A stretch of DNA of 64,000 nucleotides from Tumebacillus avium. GTDB taxonomy: Bacteria; Bacillota; Bacilli; Tumebacillales; Tumebacillaceae. The notes under the pieces are model-generated. The model was not told where the DNA came from and made no database searches. It saw only the letters and a list, made by a program, of their open reading frames with translations. The stretch spans positions 3,774,001 through 3,838,000 of the forward strand of contig NZ_CP021434.1 in NCBI RefSeq assembly GCF_002162355.1, in the 5' to 3' direction. Below are positions 16,113 to 24,796 of this stretch, piece by piece (the stretch's first letter is position 1; every line of letters starts with the position of its first letter). The position numbers and the translations under genes are program-made.

Positions 16113-17089
16113 AAGAATTGATTGTCACGCTTGCCCAGGCGACCGGCCCCAGCGGGCAGGAAGAGAACGTGCGCGCGCTGCTCAAGCAAGCGGTCGCTCC
16201 GTATGCGGATGAAGTGCGCGAAGATGTGGTCGGCAACCTGATCGTCACCAAAAAAGGCAACGGCAGCGCGAAAAAGCACCTGCTGATCACCGCACACATG
16301 GATGAAGTCGGACTGATGGCTCTGCATGTGGAAGCGGGCGGACGCGTGCGTGTCGGCGGCATCGGCAGCATTGAGCCGGAGTCGATCATCGACAAGCGCG
16401 TGGTGTTTGCGAACGGCACGGTCGGCACCGTCCACGCCGATTCCCAAGACGACAAAGAGCTGACGATGATCAAATTGTTCCTCGACCTCGGCGTATCGTC
16501 CAAAGCAGCGGCGGAGGAGCTCGTGCAGGTCGGCGATTCCTGTGCGCGGATGCAGGAGACGGTGGAACTGACGCCGGGCAAGCTCGTCGGCAAGTCGCTC
16601 GACAACCGTGCAGGATGCGCGGCTGCTGTGGAAGTTCTGAAGCGACTGGGCACGCCGCAGCATGATGTGTCGGTCGTGTTTACCGTGCAGCATGGCGTCG
16701 GTTCGCGTGGCGTGAAGACGGCGGGCTATGCCTTGAAGCCGGACTTCGCGCTGGTGCTGGATGGCGCCAACATCAAATACTGCGCTGCGGTGGAGCTCGG
16801 CGCCGGACCGGCGATCAAAGTGATCGACCGCCAGGCGATCGTGCCGCCGCGGATCAAGCATTTCCTGATCGAGCAGGCGGAAGCGGCCGGCATTGCCTAC
16901 CAGATGGAAGTTAATACGGAAGGCACGTCCGACACGGGCGCGCTCTTGCTGTCCGAAGACGGCATCCCGACCGGTGCGCTGTCGATTCCGGTGAAAGTCG
17001 AAGAAAACGGCACGGAGACGGTCGATCTGCGCGATGTGGAGCTGACGGTACAATTGGCGGTCAACGCGCTGCAGGCTTATTCGCTGTAA
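16109..17089 (+). CDS. M42-family protein lacking catalytic residues (third of three)
   Basis: A 326-residue M42-fold protein. It keeps T-A-H-M-D-E-V-G and S-L-D-N-R-A-G. The catalytic Glu-Glu pair is replaced by H195-G196 (V-Q-H-G-V-G-S-R-G), and the final R-Y-[IM]-H motif is replaced by P-V-K-V-E-E near residue 295. Two metal ligands and the general base are therefore missing. By family knowledge it should not hydrolyse peptides, so it may be a structural or regulatory subunit of an M42 complex. The reading frame is intact, and the ATGA overlap with the active paralogue shows coupling, so it is not obviously a decaying gene. A terminator follows at 17126. Confidence 0.85.
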   Translation: MKELIVTLAQATGPSGQEENVRALLKQAVAPYADEVREDVVGNLIVTKKGNGSAKKHLLITAHMDEVGLMALHVEAGGRVRVGGIGSIEPESIIDKRVVFANGTVGTVHADSQDDKELTMIKLFLDLGVSSKAAAEELVQVGDSCARMQETVELTPGKLVGKSLDNRAGCAAAVEVLKRLGTPQHDVSVVFTVQHGVGSRGVKTAGYALKPDFALVLDGANIKYCAAVELGAGPAIKVIDRQAIVPPRIKHFLIEQAEAAGIAYQMEVNTEGTSDTGALLLSEDGIPTGALSIPVKVEENGTETVDLRDVELTVQLAVNALQAYSL

Positions 17090-17125
17090 GTTGGTCGTGA
17101 GTTAGTTGTAAGCTATTGGTATCTG

Positions 17126-17160
17126 AAGCACCCTTGCACTGGGCAAGGGTGCTTTCTCTT
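17126..17160 (+). terminator. Intrinsic terminator of the M42 operon
   Basis: A 12-base-pair stem, AAGCACCCTTGC (17126-17137) with GCAAGGGTGCTT (17143-17154), followed by a T-rich tract. A TATAAT at 17163-17168 just after it is a possible -10 for aroC, with no clear -35. Confidence 0.85.
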
Positions 17161-17228
17161 GGTATAATGTTGCTTAATTGCGTAGTTTTGTCCTTATTTC
17201 GCATTGAGCTGAGAACTGAGAGGAGCAG

Positions 17229-18392
17229 ATGAGTATGTTGAGGTATCTGACGGCCGGGGAGTCGCACGGGCCTGCACTGACGGCGATCGTAGAAGGGTTG
17301 CCGAGCAATCTTCCGCTGGATCTGGAGTTTATCAATCATCAGTTGTGGCGCCGCCAGCAAGGATATGGACGCGGTGGCCGGATGAAGATCGAGTCAGATC
17401 GAGTGGAGATCCAAAGCGGAGTGCGTTTTGGCAAAACGATGGGTACGCCTGTCGCGATGTTGATTCAGAACAAAGACTGGCGCAACTGGTCGGAGAAGAT
17501 GGCGATCACAGGCGATGCGCCGGACAGTGTCGTGGAAATTACCAAGCCGCGCCCGGGTCATGCAGACCTTGCTGGCGCTCTTAAATACAATCAGGAAGAC
17601 ATCCGCAATGTGCTCGAACGGGCCAGCGCGCGCAACACGGCGACGATGGTCGCGGTTGGTTCGGCAGCTCGCCTGCTCTTGCGCCATTTCGGGATCGAAG
17701 TCTACGGCCATGTGGTCGAGCTCGGCCCGGTGCGGGTGGACCGTTTGGAAGGAACGATTCCGGAGATCGCCGAGCGCGCCGAAGCATCGGAAGTGCGCGT
17801 CGCCGACCCGGAAGCGGAAAAAAAGATCATCGCGGCGATCGATGCAGCGAAAGCGGCGGGTGACACGCTGGGCGGGATTTTTGAAATCATCGTCACCGGC
17901 GCGCCGATCGGTCTTGGCTCGTATTCGCATCCCGACCGCAAGCTGGACGGGCGTCTCGCCCAGGCTCTGATGAGCATTCAGGCGATCAAAGGCGTGGAGA
18001 TCGGACTCGGTTTCGACGCGGCGCGCACGCCGGGCTCGCAGGTGCACGATGAGATCGGGCACCGCCAAGGCGATTACTACCGCCGCTCGAACAACGCAGG
18101 CGGCTTAGAAGGCGGCGTGACCAACGGCCAGCCGGTGATCGTCCGCGCGGCGATGAAGCCGATCCCCACGCTGTACAAGCCGCTCGAGTCGGTCGACATG
18201 CGCACGAAAGAGCCGTACCGCGCCACGATTGAGCGCTCCGACGTTTGCGCTGTGCCCGCCGCTGCGGTGGTTGGCGAAGCGATGGTCGCTTGGGTGCTGG
18301 GTCAAGCCTTTTTGGAAAAATTCGGCGGCGACTCGATCGAAGAGATCGAGCGCAACTACCACAACTATCTGACCATAATCGGTGAACGATGA
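17229..18392 (+). CDS. aroC: Chorismate synthase
   Basis: A 387-residue enzyme that converts EPSP to chorismate using reduced FMN, the last step of the shikimate pathway. Signature blocks seen are G-E-S-H-G-P near the N terminus, [12 protein letters not shown], the R-P-G-H-A-D-L-A stretch, R-A-S-A-R-N-T-A, and G-G-V-T-N-G in the last third. GAGGAGC precedes ATG 17229. It overlaps aroB in ATGA and is the first gene of the aroC-aroB-aroH block, the same order as the Bacillus aro supra-operon (where the gene is called aroF). Confidence 0.96.
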   Translation: MSMLRYLTAGESHGPALTAIVEGLPSNLPLDLEFINHQLWRRQQGYGRGGRMKIESDRVEIQSGVRFGKTMGTPVAMLIQNKDWRNWSEKMAITGDAPDSVVEITKPRPGHADLAGALKYNQEDIRNVLERASARNTATMVAVGSAARLLLRHFGIEVYGHVVELGPVRVDRLEGTIPEIAERAEASEVRVADPEAEKKIIAAIDAAKAAGDTLGGIFEIIVTGAPIGLGSYSHPDRKLDGRLAQALMSIQAIKGVEIGLGFDAARTPGSQVHDEIGHRQGDYYRRSNNAGGLEGGVTNGQPVIVRAAMKPIPTLYKPLESVDMRTKEPYRATIERSDVCAVPAAAVVGEAMVAWVLGQAFLEKFGGDSIEEIERNYHNYLTIIGER

Positions 18393-19486
18393 TCCGGGAG
18401 CGCGTCGATACAGGACACACCTCTTATGACATCGTGATCGGTACGGGATTGCTGGCGCGGACTGGTGCATTTTTGCAAGAGCTGAACGTGAAAGCGGCGT
18501 CCCGGCATCTGATCATCACCGACACGAACGTGCAGGCGGCGGGGCATCTCGCGCCTGTGCTCTCGTCGCTGGAAGCGGCCGGGTATCGTGCGGACGTGTT
18601 TGTGATCCCGGCGGGAGAAGCGTCGAAGCGGCTGGCATTGGCGGAAGAGGCGTTTGAGTTCGCGTATGAAAAGGGCCTCGACCGCCATTCGGTCGTCTTG
18701 GCGCTGGGCGGCGGCGTGGTTGGCGATTTTGCCGGATTTGTGGCGGCGGCGTACATGCGCGGGATCAACTTCGTGCAGTTGCCGACGACGATGCTCGCCC
18801 AAGACAGCGCGGTCGGCGGCAAAGTTGCCGTCAACCTGTCCCGCGCGAAAAATATCATCGGGGCGTTTCATCAGCCATTGGCGGTATTGTACGACATCGA
18901 GACGCTCCACACCTTGCCACTGCGCGAACGGCGCGGCGGGTATGCGGAAGCGATCAAGCATGGGATCATCCGCGATGCTGAATTTTTTGACTGGATGAAA
19001 ACACACACCGCAGCCATTTTGCAAAATGATCCGGCGGTGCTGCCCGAACTGCTGGCCCGCTCGTGCCGGATCAAGGCAGAAGTGGTGTCGGCCGATGAGC
19101 GGGAGCAGGGGCTGCGGGCGATTTTGAATTTTGGCCATACGCTTGGTCATGCGGTCGAGACGCTGGCCGGATACGGACGGCTTGGGCACGGCGAAGCGGT
19201 GGCGATCGGCATGGTCGCCGCTGCCAGGCTGTCGGTCCGACTGGGATATTGTTCGGCAGAGACGGCAGCCGAGGTGGAAGCGATGGTCGAGCTGGCCGGG
19301 CTGCCGACGCGGATTCCGAACAATCTCGATACTGACGAACTGATATCATCGATGCAAAAGGACAAAAAAGCAACCGGCGGCACGCTGACGTTTGTGCTCC
19401 TGCGCCGCATCGGCGAAGTGGAGATCGTCAAGGAAGTGCCGCCGGAGCAAGTGCGTGAAGTGATTGCTGCTACCAGGGAGGGCTGA
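18389..19486 (+). CDS. aroB: 3-dehydroquinate synthase
   Basis: A 365-residue NAD- and metal-dependent enzyme that converts DAHP to 3-dehydroquinate. The NAD-binding [11 protein letters not shown] and the [14 protein letters not shown] block are visible, as is the metal-site H-T-L-G-H-A near residue 248. Its start overlaps the aroC stop, and aroH starts 3 bases after its stop, so translation is coupled through the block. Confidence 0.96.
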   Translation: MIRERVDTGHTSYDIVIGTGLLARTGAFLQELNVKAASRHLIITDTNVQAAGHLAPVLSSLEAAGYRADVFVIPAGEASKRLALAEEAFEFAYEKGLDRHSVVLALGGGVVGDFAGFVAAAYMRGINFVQLPTTMLAQDSAVGGKVAVNLSRAKNIIGAFHQPLAVLYDIETLHTLPLRERRGGYAEAIKHGIIRDAEFFDWMKTHTAAILQNDPAVLPELLARSCRIKAEVVSADEREQGLRAILNFGHTLGHAVETLAGYGRLGHGEAVAIGMVAAARLSVRLGYCSAETAAEVEAMVELAGLPTRIPNNLDTDELISSMQKDKKATGGTLTFVLLRRIGEVEIVKEVPPEQVREVIAATREG

Positions 19487-19489
19487 CAC

Positions 19490-19867
19490 ATGACATTGGT
19501 CGTGCGCGGGATTCGCGGCGCTATCACCGTTGAACAAAATGATGCTGCGAGCATCCATCAAGCGACCCGGGAACTCTTGCTGGCGATGGTGGAGGAGAAT
19601 CAATTGACAACTCCGCTGATCGCTTCCTGTTTCATCACGATGACGCCCGACCTTGATGCTGCATTTCCCGCCCAGGCCATTCGCGAGTTGGACGGCTGGG
19701 AACTGATCCCGCTGATGGGAGCTCTGGAAGTGCAGGTGCCGGGTGGACTGCCGATGTGCATCCGCCTGCTCCTGCATGTGAACACCGCCAAGACGCAGGA
19801 GGAGATTCAGCACATCTACCTGCGTGATGCGGTCAAGCTGCGGCCCGATTTGCAACAAAAGGGTTGA
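19490..19867 (+). CDS. aroH: Chorismate mutase, AroH type
   Basis: A 125-residue trimer-type (AroH) chorismate mutase that turns chorismate into prephenate. It has V-R-G-I-R-G-A at the N terminus (Arg7-like), I-A-S-C-F-I-T-M-T-P-D-L, and M-C-I-R-L-L-L-H with the catalytic Arg near residue 90. This fold is characteristic of Bacilli and some other lineages. It ends the aroC-aroB-aroH block. The promoter of the trp leader overlaps its stop codon. Confidence 0.94.
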   Translation: MTLVVRGIRGAITVEQNDAASIHQATRELLLAMVEENQLTTPLIASCFITMTPDLDAAFPAQAIRELDGWELIPLMGALEVQVPGGLPMCIRLLLHVNTAKTQEEIQHIYLRDAVKLRPDLQQKG

Positions 19868-19892
19868 CGGTCAATCGCTGGCGGTGTATCAT
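19864..19892 (+). promoter_or_regulatory. Sigma-A promoter of the trp leader
   Basis: TTGACG (19864-19869), 17-base spacer, TATCAT (19887-19892). It overlaps the aroH stop codon, so trp genes can be transcribed separately from aroCBH, with a start near 19899. Confidence 0.75.
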
Positions 19893-19973
19893 GTTAACTA
19901 GTTAAGTGAGAGCCAGAGTTGAGTTTTATGGTTTTTAAAGGGGCGTTTTGCGCAGGAGTGCGCAGAAGCCAAC

Positions 19974-20019
19974 GAGCAGATGAGAATAGCACAGGCGAGC
20001 CGAGACGAGAAGAGCCGAT
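19974..20019 (+). promoter_or_regulatory. Candidate TRAP-binding site
   Basis: Triplets at 19982, 19987, 19992, 19997, 20002, 20007, 20012 and 20017 read GAG, TAG, CAG, GAG, GAG, GAG, GAG, GAT, each exactly 5 bases after the previous one. A further GAG is at 19974. TRAP binds 9-11 (G/U)AG triplets spaced by 2-3 bases, so the phase fits. Additional GAG triplets at 19908, 19916 and 19921 lie near the transcript start. Confidence 0.65.
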
Positions 20020-20069
20020 ACATACGGGATGGGTCTACCTATCTGCGTACTTTCTTCCTTGTCCTTACC

Positions 20070-20099
20070 GGTCAGAGCGCCTATGCTCTGGCCTTTTTT
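20070..20099 (+). terminator. trp leader terminator (attenuator)
   Basis: GGTCAGAGC (20070-20078) pairs with GCTCTGGCC (20085-20093) around a 6-base loop, then six T. It lies 55 bases before trpD, where an attenuator is expected. Confidence 0.82.
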
Positions 20100-20153
20100 A
20101 GTTGCTTGAGAGAGCAGTTGATTCGAGAGATGAGTTGAGAGGAGCGAGTTCAG

Positions 20154-21191
20154 ATGATCAAACGTGCACTTCAAACGGTGATCGGCGGCGGGACGCTGGA
20201 CCGGGAACTGGCAGAGGGAACGATGGGGCAGATCATGGCAGGGGAGGCGACCGGGTCGCAGATCGCCGCACTTTTGACAGCGCTGCGGATGCGCGGCGAG
20301 ACGGTGGAAGAGATCACCGGATTTGCAGCGGCGATGCGCTCGTTCGTCACGCCGGTCGAGTCCGGCCTGAGCGGGCTGGTCGACACCTGCGGAACGGGCG
20401 GCGACGGCGCACAGACGTTTAACATCTCCACCACCGCCTCGTTTGTGGCGGCTGCGGCGGGCGTGAAGATCGCCAAGCACGGCAACCGCTCGGTGTCCTC
20501 GCGCTCGGGCAGCGCCGATGTGCTGCAGGCGTTGGGCGTAAACATCGACCTGACGCCGGAGCAGGCGTCACAGTGCCTGGAGCAGGTCGGCTTGACCTTC
20601 CTCTTCGCTCAGCTCTACCACCCGGCGATGAAGCATGCGATCGGGCCGCGCCGCGAACTGGGGTTTCGCACCGTGTTTAACGTGCTCGGTCCGCTGACCA
20701 ACCCGGCCGGCACGAAGCGTCAGGTGATCGGCACGTTTGGAGCTGACCTCGTGGACAAAATGGCTTATGCCCTCGCCGAACTCGGCACCGAACACGCGCT
20801 GGTCGTGCATGGCGCAGACGGACTCGACGAGATCACCGTCACCGGCAGCACGAAGATCGCCGAAGTGCGCGGCGGCAAGGTGGAGCGCGTCTTCACCCTG
20901 ACGCCGGAAGAAGTGGGCTTGCAGCGTCACCCGATCGACGCGCTGCAAGGCGGGGATGCGCAGGAGAACGCGGAGATTCTCGTGCGGATTCTCGAAGGGC
21001 AGAGCGGCGGCGCACGCGACATCGTTGTGATCAATGCGGCGGCGACCTTGTACGTCGCAGGCACTGCCGCGTCGATTCAAGAAGGCGTGAGGCTGGCGCA
21101 AGACGCGATCGACAGCGGTCGGGCGCTTGCTCTGCTGGAAAACCTGGTCAACGTCTCGCAAAGCATGGTACGGGAAAAGGAGCTGGCGTAA
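20154..21191 (+). CDS. trpD: Anthranilate phosphoribosyltransferase
   Basis: A 345-residue enzyme that joins anthranilate and PRPP in the second step of tryptophan synthesis. The PRPP site C-G-T-G-G-D-G (about residue 79), the K-H-G-N-R-S-V-S-S-R-S-G-S-A-D block and G-P-L-T-N-P are seen. It is the first gene after the leader, where Bacillus would have trpE. The ribosome site (AGAGGAG) is within a GAG-rich stretch. trpC starts immediately after its stop. Confidence 0.96.
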   Translation: MIKRALQTVIGGGTLDRELAEGTMGQIMAGEATGSQIAALLTALRMRGETVEEITGFAAAMRSFVTPVESGLSGLVDTCGTGGDGAQTFNISTTASFVAAAAGVKIAKHGNRSVSSRSGSADVLQALGVNIDLTPEQASQCLEQVGLTFLFAQLYHPAMKHAIGPRRELGFRTVFNVLGPLTNPAGTKRQVIGTFGADLVDKMAYALAELGTEHALVVHGADGLDEITVTGSTKIAEVRGGKVERVFTLTPEEVGLQRHPIDALQGGDAQENAEILVRILEGQSGGARDIVVINAAATLYVAGTAASIQEGVRLAQDAIDSGRALALLENLVNVSQSMVREKELA

Positions 21192-21992
21192 ATGATTCTC
21201 GACAAAATCGTCGCTGTCAAACGCGAAGAGGTGGCGCAGTACGCCAAGTCGTTTGACCTCGGGCAAGTCACGGAGGAGATCGCCGCGCTGCCGGCAACGC
21301 TTGGGTTTGAAAAAGCGCTCCGGGAGACGAGCGAGTACATCGCCCTGATCGCGGAAGTGAAAAAAGCGTCCCCGTCCAAAGGGATCATCCGCCCCGACTT
21401 CGACCCGGTAAAGATCGCCGGCATCTATGAAGCGGCAGGCGCGAACTGCCTCTCCGTGCTGACCGACGAGCAGTTCTTCCAAGGCCATGCCGATTACCTG
21501 CGTCGTGTGCGGGCAGCGGTTGAACTGCCGCTTTTGCGCAAAGACTTTATCATTGATGAGAAGCAAATTTATGAAGCGCGTTTGCTGGGCGCCGACTGCA
21601 TCCTGCTGATCGCCGCGATCTTGTCCACTGCGCAGATGAACGAATACCTGGCGCTGGCCGCTTCGCTTGGCCTCGACGTGCTGACCGAAGTGCACGATGA
21701 GAAAGAGCTGGAGCGGGCGCTGGAAGCGGGCGCGGGGCTGCTCGGCGTGAACAACCGCGACCTGCGCGACTTCAGCGTCGACCTCGGCACGACGGCCAGG
21801 CTCGCGGAGATGGTGCCTCCGGGCACGCTGCTGGTCAGCGAAAGCGGCATCGTCACTTTCGACGACGTGCAGCAGGTCAAGTCGGCCGGCGCAGGCGCGA
21901 TCCTCGTCGGCGAAACCTTGATGCGCGACCCGTTGATCGCGCCGTCGATCGACAAGCTGCTCGGGCGCGTGGCGTCTGAGGTGCAGAGATGA
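21192..21992 (+). CDS. trpC: Indole-3-glycerol-phosphate synthase
   Basis: A 266-residue TIM-barrel enzyme that closes the ring of CdRP to indole-3-glycerol phosphate. Motifs seen: I-A-E-V-K-K-A-S-P-S-K-G at about residue 55, L-L-R-K-D-F-I-I-D, G-V-N-N-R-D-L, and S-E-S-G-I near the C terminus. It overlaps trpF in ATGA. Confidence 0.96.
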   Translation: MILDKIVAVKREEVAQYAKSFDLGQVTEEIAALPATLGFEKALRETSEYIALIAEVKKASPSKGIIRPDFDPVKIAGIYEAAGANCLSVLTDEQFFQGHADYLRRVRAAVELPLLRKDFIIDEKQIYEARLLGADCILLIAAILSTAQMNEYLALAASLGLDVLTEVHDEKELERALEAGAGLLGVNNRDLRDFSVDLGTTARLAEMVPPGTLLVSESGIVTFDDVQQVKSAGAGAILVGETLMRDPLIAPSIDKLLGRVASEVQR

Positions 21993-22612
21993 CGCTGGTC
22001 AAAATCTGCGGGCTGAAACTGCACGAGACGATCCGCCATGTCGGCACATTGCCGGTCGAGTATGTCGGCTTCGTTTTTGCCACCAGCAAGCGGCAAGTAA
22101 GTGCCGAGACGGCAGCAGAACTGGGGAACAGCCTCCCCGATGGCGTGCGGCGCGTTGGCGTTTTTGTTAACGAATCACTGGAAGAGATGGAGCGCATCGC
22201 CGAAACGGCCGGACTGCACGTGCTGCAGCTGCACGGCGACGAGACGCCGGAGTTGTGCGAACGGTTGAAACGGGAGACCGGCCTTGCCGTCTGGAAAGCG
22301 TGGGGCGTGCGCGGCGATGAGCGCGATGCCGAACTGGGCAGATATGCGGGGATCGTCGACGCCGTTTTGCTCGACAATGAGCGGGGCGGCACCGGGACGG
22401 CTTTTTCCTGGGAGCGGATTCCTGAGATTCGCTTGCATCTGCCCGATACACCATTATTTGTCGCCGGGGGACTGCACCCCGACAATGTATCCGAATTGAT
22501 TGGAGCGTACCGCCCGGACGGCGTCGATGTGTCGTCCGGCGTCGAGACGGTTGGTGTAAAAGACCCGGACAAAATCACAGCATTCGTGACGAAAGTGAGG
22601 GAGCAGCAATGA
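21989..22612 (+). CDS. trpF: Phosphoribosylanthranilate isomerase
   Basis: A 207-residue TIM-barrel isomerase acting between TrpD and TrpC. It begins with V-K-I-C-G-L (the catalytic Cys) and carries L-Q-L-H-G-D-E near residue 76, a D-N-x-x-G-G-T-G-T block, and G-G-L-H-P-D-N-V. Start and stop overlap the neighbouring genes by 4 bases each. Confidence 0.95.
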   Translation: MTLVKICGLKLHETIRHVGTLPVEYVGFVFATSKRQVSAETAAELGNSLPDGVRRVGVFVNESLEEMERIAETAGLHVLQLHGDETPELCERLKRETGLAVWKAWGVRGDERDAELGRYAGIVDAVLLDNERGGTGTAFSWERIPEIRLHLPDTPLFVAGGLHPDNVSELIGAYRPDGVDVSSGVETVGVKDPDKITAFVTKVREQQ

Positions 22613-23808
22613 GCACCATTTTCCCAGATCTCCAAGGGCGCTTTGGCAAATTCGGCGGCAAATTCGTCCCGGAGACGCTGATGAACGCGCTGACGCAGTT
22701 GGAAGCTGATTTTCAGCACTACAAAAACGACGCGGAGTTCCAAAAGCAGCTCCGCTACTATCTCCATAAATATTCGGGCCGCCCGACTTCGCTGTATTAT
22801 GCGGAGAACCTGACCCAGCACCTCGGCGGCGCGAAGATCTACTTGAAGCGAGAAGACCTCAACCACACCGGCGCGCACAAGATCAACAACTGCCTGGCGC
22901 AAGGACTGCTGGCGAAAATGACCGGCAAAAAGCGCGTCATCGCCGAAACGGGCGCGGGCCAGCACGGCGTGGCGACGGCGACCGTCTCTGCGTTGCTCGG
23001 ACTGGAATGCACCGTGTTTATGGGCGAAGAGGACATGGAGCGCCAGAAGCTCAACGTGTTCCGCATGCGCCTGATGGGCGCGGAAGTGATTCCGGCGAAA
23101 TCGGGCACCCGCACCTTGAAGGACGCGACGAATGAAGCGATCCGCCACTGGGTCGAGCATGTGGAAGACACCTTCTACATCATCGGCTCGGTCGTCGGTC
23201 CGCACCCGTACCCGATGATGGTGCGCGACTTCCAGCGCATCATCGGCGATGAAGCGCGCGAACAGATCCTCAAGGAAGAAGGGCGTCTGCCGGACACGAT
23301 CATCGCGTGCGTCGGCGGCGGCTCGAACGCGATGGGCATCTTCTATCCGTTCCTGCAGGACGAAAGCGTGCGGCTGATCGGCGTGGAAGCGGCAGGCGAA
23401 GGCGTGGAGACGGAACGCCACGCGGCGACGATCACCAAAGGCCGCTCCGGCATCATCCACGGCTCCTTGACCTATCTGCTGCAGGACGAGCACGGCCAGA
23501 TTCAGCCGGCGCACTCGATCTCGGCCGGTCTCGACTACCCGGGCATCGGGCCGGAGCACGCGCATCTCGCCGACACGGGGCGCGCGACCTACCTGCCGAT
23601 CACCGACGGGGAAGCGCTCGACGCGTTCCAGCTCTTGTCCCGCGTCGAAGGCATCATCCCGGCCTTGGAGTCGTCGCATGCGATCGCACAGACGGTAAAA
23701 TTGGCTCCGGAGCTGCCGAAGGATCACCTGATCGTCGTTTCGCTGTCCGGGCGCGGCGACAAAGACGTGCACCAAGTGGCCGAGATGTTGGGAGGGATCG
23801 ACGCATGA
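22609..23808 (+). CDS. trpB: Tryptophan synthase beta chain
   Basis: A 399-residue PLP enzyme that condenses indole with serine. The PLP lysine lies in H-T-G-A-H-K-I-N-N (about residue 88). [10 protein letters not shown], the C-V-G-G-G-S-N-A phosphate loop and [11 protein letters not shown] are present. This is the classical TrpB1 type that works with TrpA, whose start overlaps the stop. Confidence 0.97.
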   Translation: MSTIFPDLQGRFGKFGGKFVPETLMNALTQLEADFQHYKNDAEFQKQLRYYLHKYSGRPTSLYYAENLTQHLGGAKIYLKREDLNHTGAHKINNCLAQGLLAKMTGKKRVIAETGAGQHGVATATVSALLGLECTVFMGEEDMERQKLNVFRMRLMGAEVIPAKSGTRTLKDATNEAIRHWVEHVEDTFYIIGSVVGPHPYPMMVRDFQRIIGDEAREQILKEEGRLPDTIIACVGGGSNAMGIFYPFLQDESVRLIGVEAAGEGVETERHAATITKGRSGIIHGSLTYLLQDEHGQIQPAHSISAGLDYPGIGPEHAHLADTGRATYLPITDGEALDAFQLLSRVEGIIPALESSHAIAQTVKLAPELPKDHLIVVSLSGRGDKDVHQVAEMLGGIDA

Positions 23809-24641
23809 CGCGCATTGCAGACACGTTTAAGCGGTTGAACGAAACGGGCGAAAAGGCTTTTATCCCCTTTTTGACGGCAGGCGACCCGAACCTTGAGGTC
23901 TCCGCCGAACTGATCATCGGCCTGGACAAAATCGGCGCGGACATCATCGAAATCGGCATCCCGTACAGCGACCCCCTCGCTGACGGACCTACGATTCAGG
24001 CAGGCTCCCTGCGCGCGCTGCAAGGCGGCACGCGGATGCCCGATGTGTTTGAGCTGGTGCGCCGCGTGCGCCCGCATGTGCAAGCATCCCTCGTGCTGTT
24101 CACCTATGCCAACCCCGTGTTTCAGTGGGGCGTGCGCGAGTTTTTCCAAACGGCGCAGGAAGCGGGCGCCAACGGCGTGATCATCCCCGATCTGCCGCTT
24201 GAGGAAAGTGAAGAAGCGCTGGCGGCCGGGCTGGCGACCGGGGTGGATTTCATCCCGCTCGTCGCCCCGACCTCGCAGGAGCGCATCGCGAAGATCGTGG
24301 CGCAAGGCCAGGGCTTTATCTACTGCGTTGCCGCGCTTGGCGTGACCGGCGTGCGCGAAGATCTCGATGCTGATCTGTCCGGCTATGTGGCCAGCGTCAA
24401 AAAGCATACCGCACTCCCCGTAGCGGTCGGCTTTGGCGTCGGCAAGCCGGAGCATGCGGCGATCATCGGGCAGTTTGCCGACGGCGTGGTCGTCGGCTCG
24501 GCGATCGTCAAAAAGGCATCGGCGATCGCCGAAGCGCTGAACGCCGGTGACGCCCCCCTCGCGGAGGCAAAAAAGCAGGAACTGATCGAATTTGCGGCTT
24601 CCCTGAAAGCGCCGCTGTATCCGAGCAGACAAGAAGCGTAA
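23805..24641 (+). CDS. trpA: Tryptophan synthase alpha chain
   Basis: A 278-residue TIM barrel that releases indole from indole-3-glycerol phosphate. Catalytic Glu is in [17 protein letters not shown], and catalytic Asp is in I-I-P-D-L-P-L-E-E. The ATG at 23805 overlaps the trpB stop; a much longer open frame that runs back into trpB is a shadow. The trp block ends here, followed by a strong hairpin. Confidence 0.96.
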   Translation: MTRIADTFKRLNETGEKAFIPFLTAGDPNLEVSAELIIGLDKIGADIIEIGIPYSDPLADGPTIQAGSLRALQGGTRMPDVFELVRRVRPHVQASLVLFTYANPVFQWGVREFFQTAQEAGANGVIIPDLPLEESEEALAAGLATGVDFIPLVAPTSQERIAKIVAQGQGFIYCVAALGVTGVREDLDADLSGYVASVKKHTALPVAVGFGVGKPEHAAIIGQFADGVVVGSAIVKKASAIAEALNAGDAPLAEAKKQELIEFAASLKAPLYPSRQEA

Positions 24642-24676
24642 CCCAAGCATAACTACAGGAATCCCCCAATTCCTTA

Positions 24677-24718
24677 AAACGGAGGCACGGCCTGTATGGC
24701 CGTCCTCCGTTTTGCATT
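24677..24718. terminator. Intrinsic terminator after trpA
   Basis: AAAACGGAGG (24677-24686) pairs with CCTCCGTTTT (24704-24713), with a second inner stem ACGGCC/GGCCGT. The T-tract is TTTTGCATTTTT. It separates trpA from aroA, which therefore may need its own promoter or readthrough. Confidence 0.8.
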
Positions 24719-24796
24719 TTTGGGGATGCTAGAGCAGGAAGCGGGATGCTCGAACGAGAAGTTTTTTCCAACGGAAAGCAGAGGAGGCAGCAAACG

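Larger units (their letters stand above)
19899..20153 (+). promoter_or_regulatory. trp attenuator leader
   Basis: The 286-base gap between aroH and trpD has a promoter at its left end, a long run of regularly spaced GAG/TAG triplets, an intrinsic terminator at 20070-20099, and a second GAG-rich segment next to the trpD start. This is the layout of a TRAP-controlled trp leader in Bacillus: tryptophan-bound TRAP ring binds the triplets, blocks the antiterminator, and lets the terminator form. I could not define the antiterminator stem by eye. No T-box consensus is present. Confidence 0.65.

Noticed and set aside
20020..20050. T-box riboswitch in the trp leader
   Set aside because: The GGGTCTACC segment is not the AGGGTGGNACCGCG T-box sequence, and no specifier stem was found.
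19919..20101. Possible trp leader peptide of 60 codons
   Set aside because: It has a single Trp codon and no good ribosome site, so ribosome-stalling attenuation is unlikely. The GAG triplet array explains the leader better.
23307..23804. Upstream extension of the trpA frame into trpB
   Set aside because: It overlaps trpB fully, is Arg-rich and unlike TrpA; the ATG at 23805 starts the real protein.
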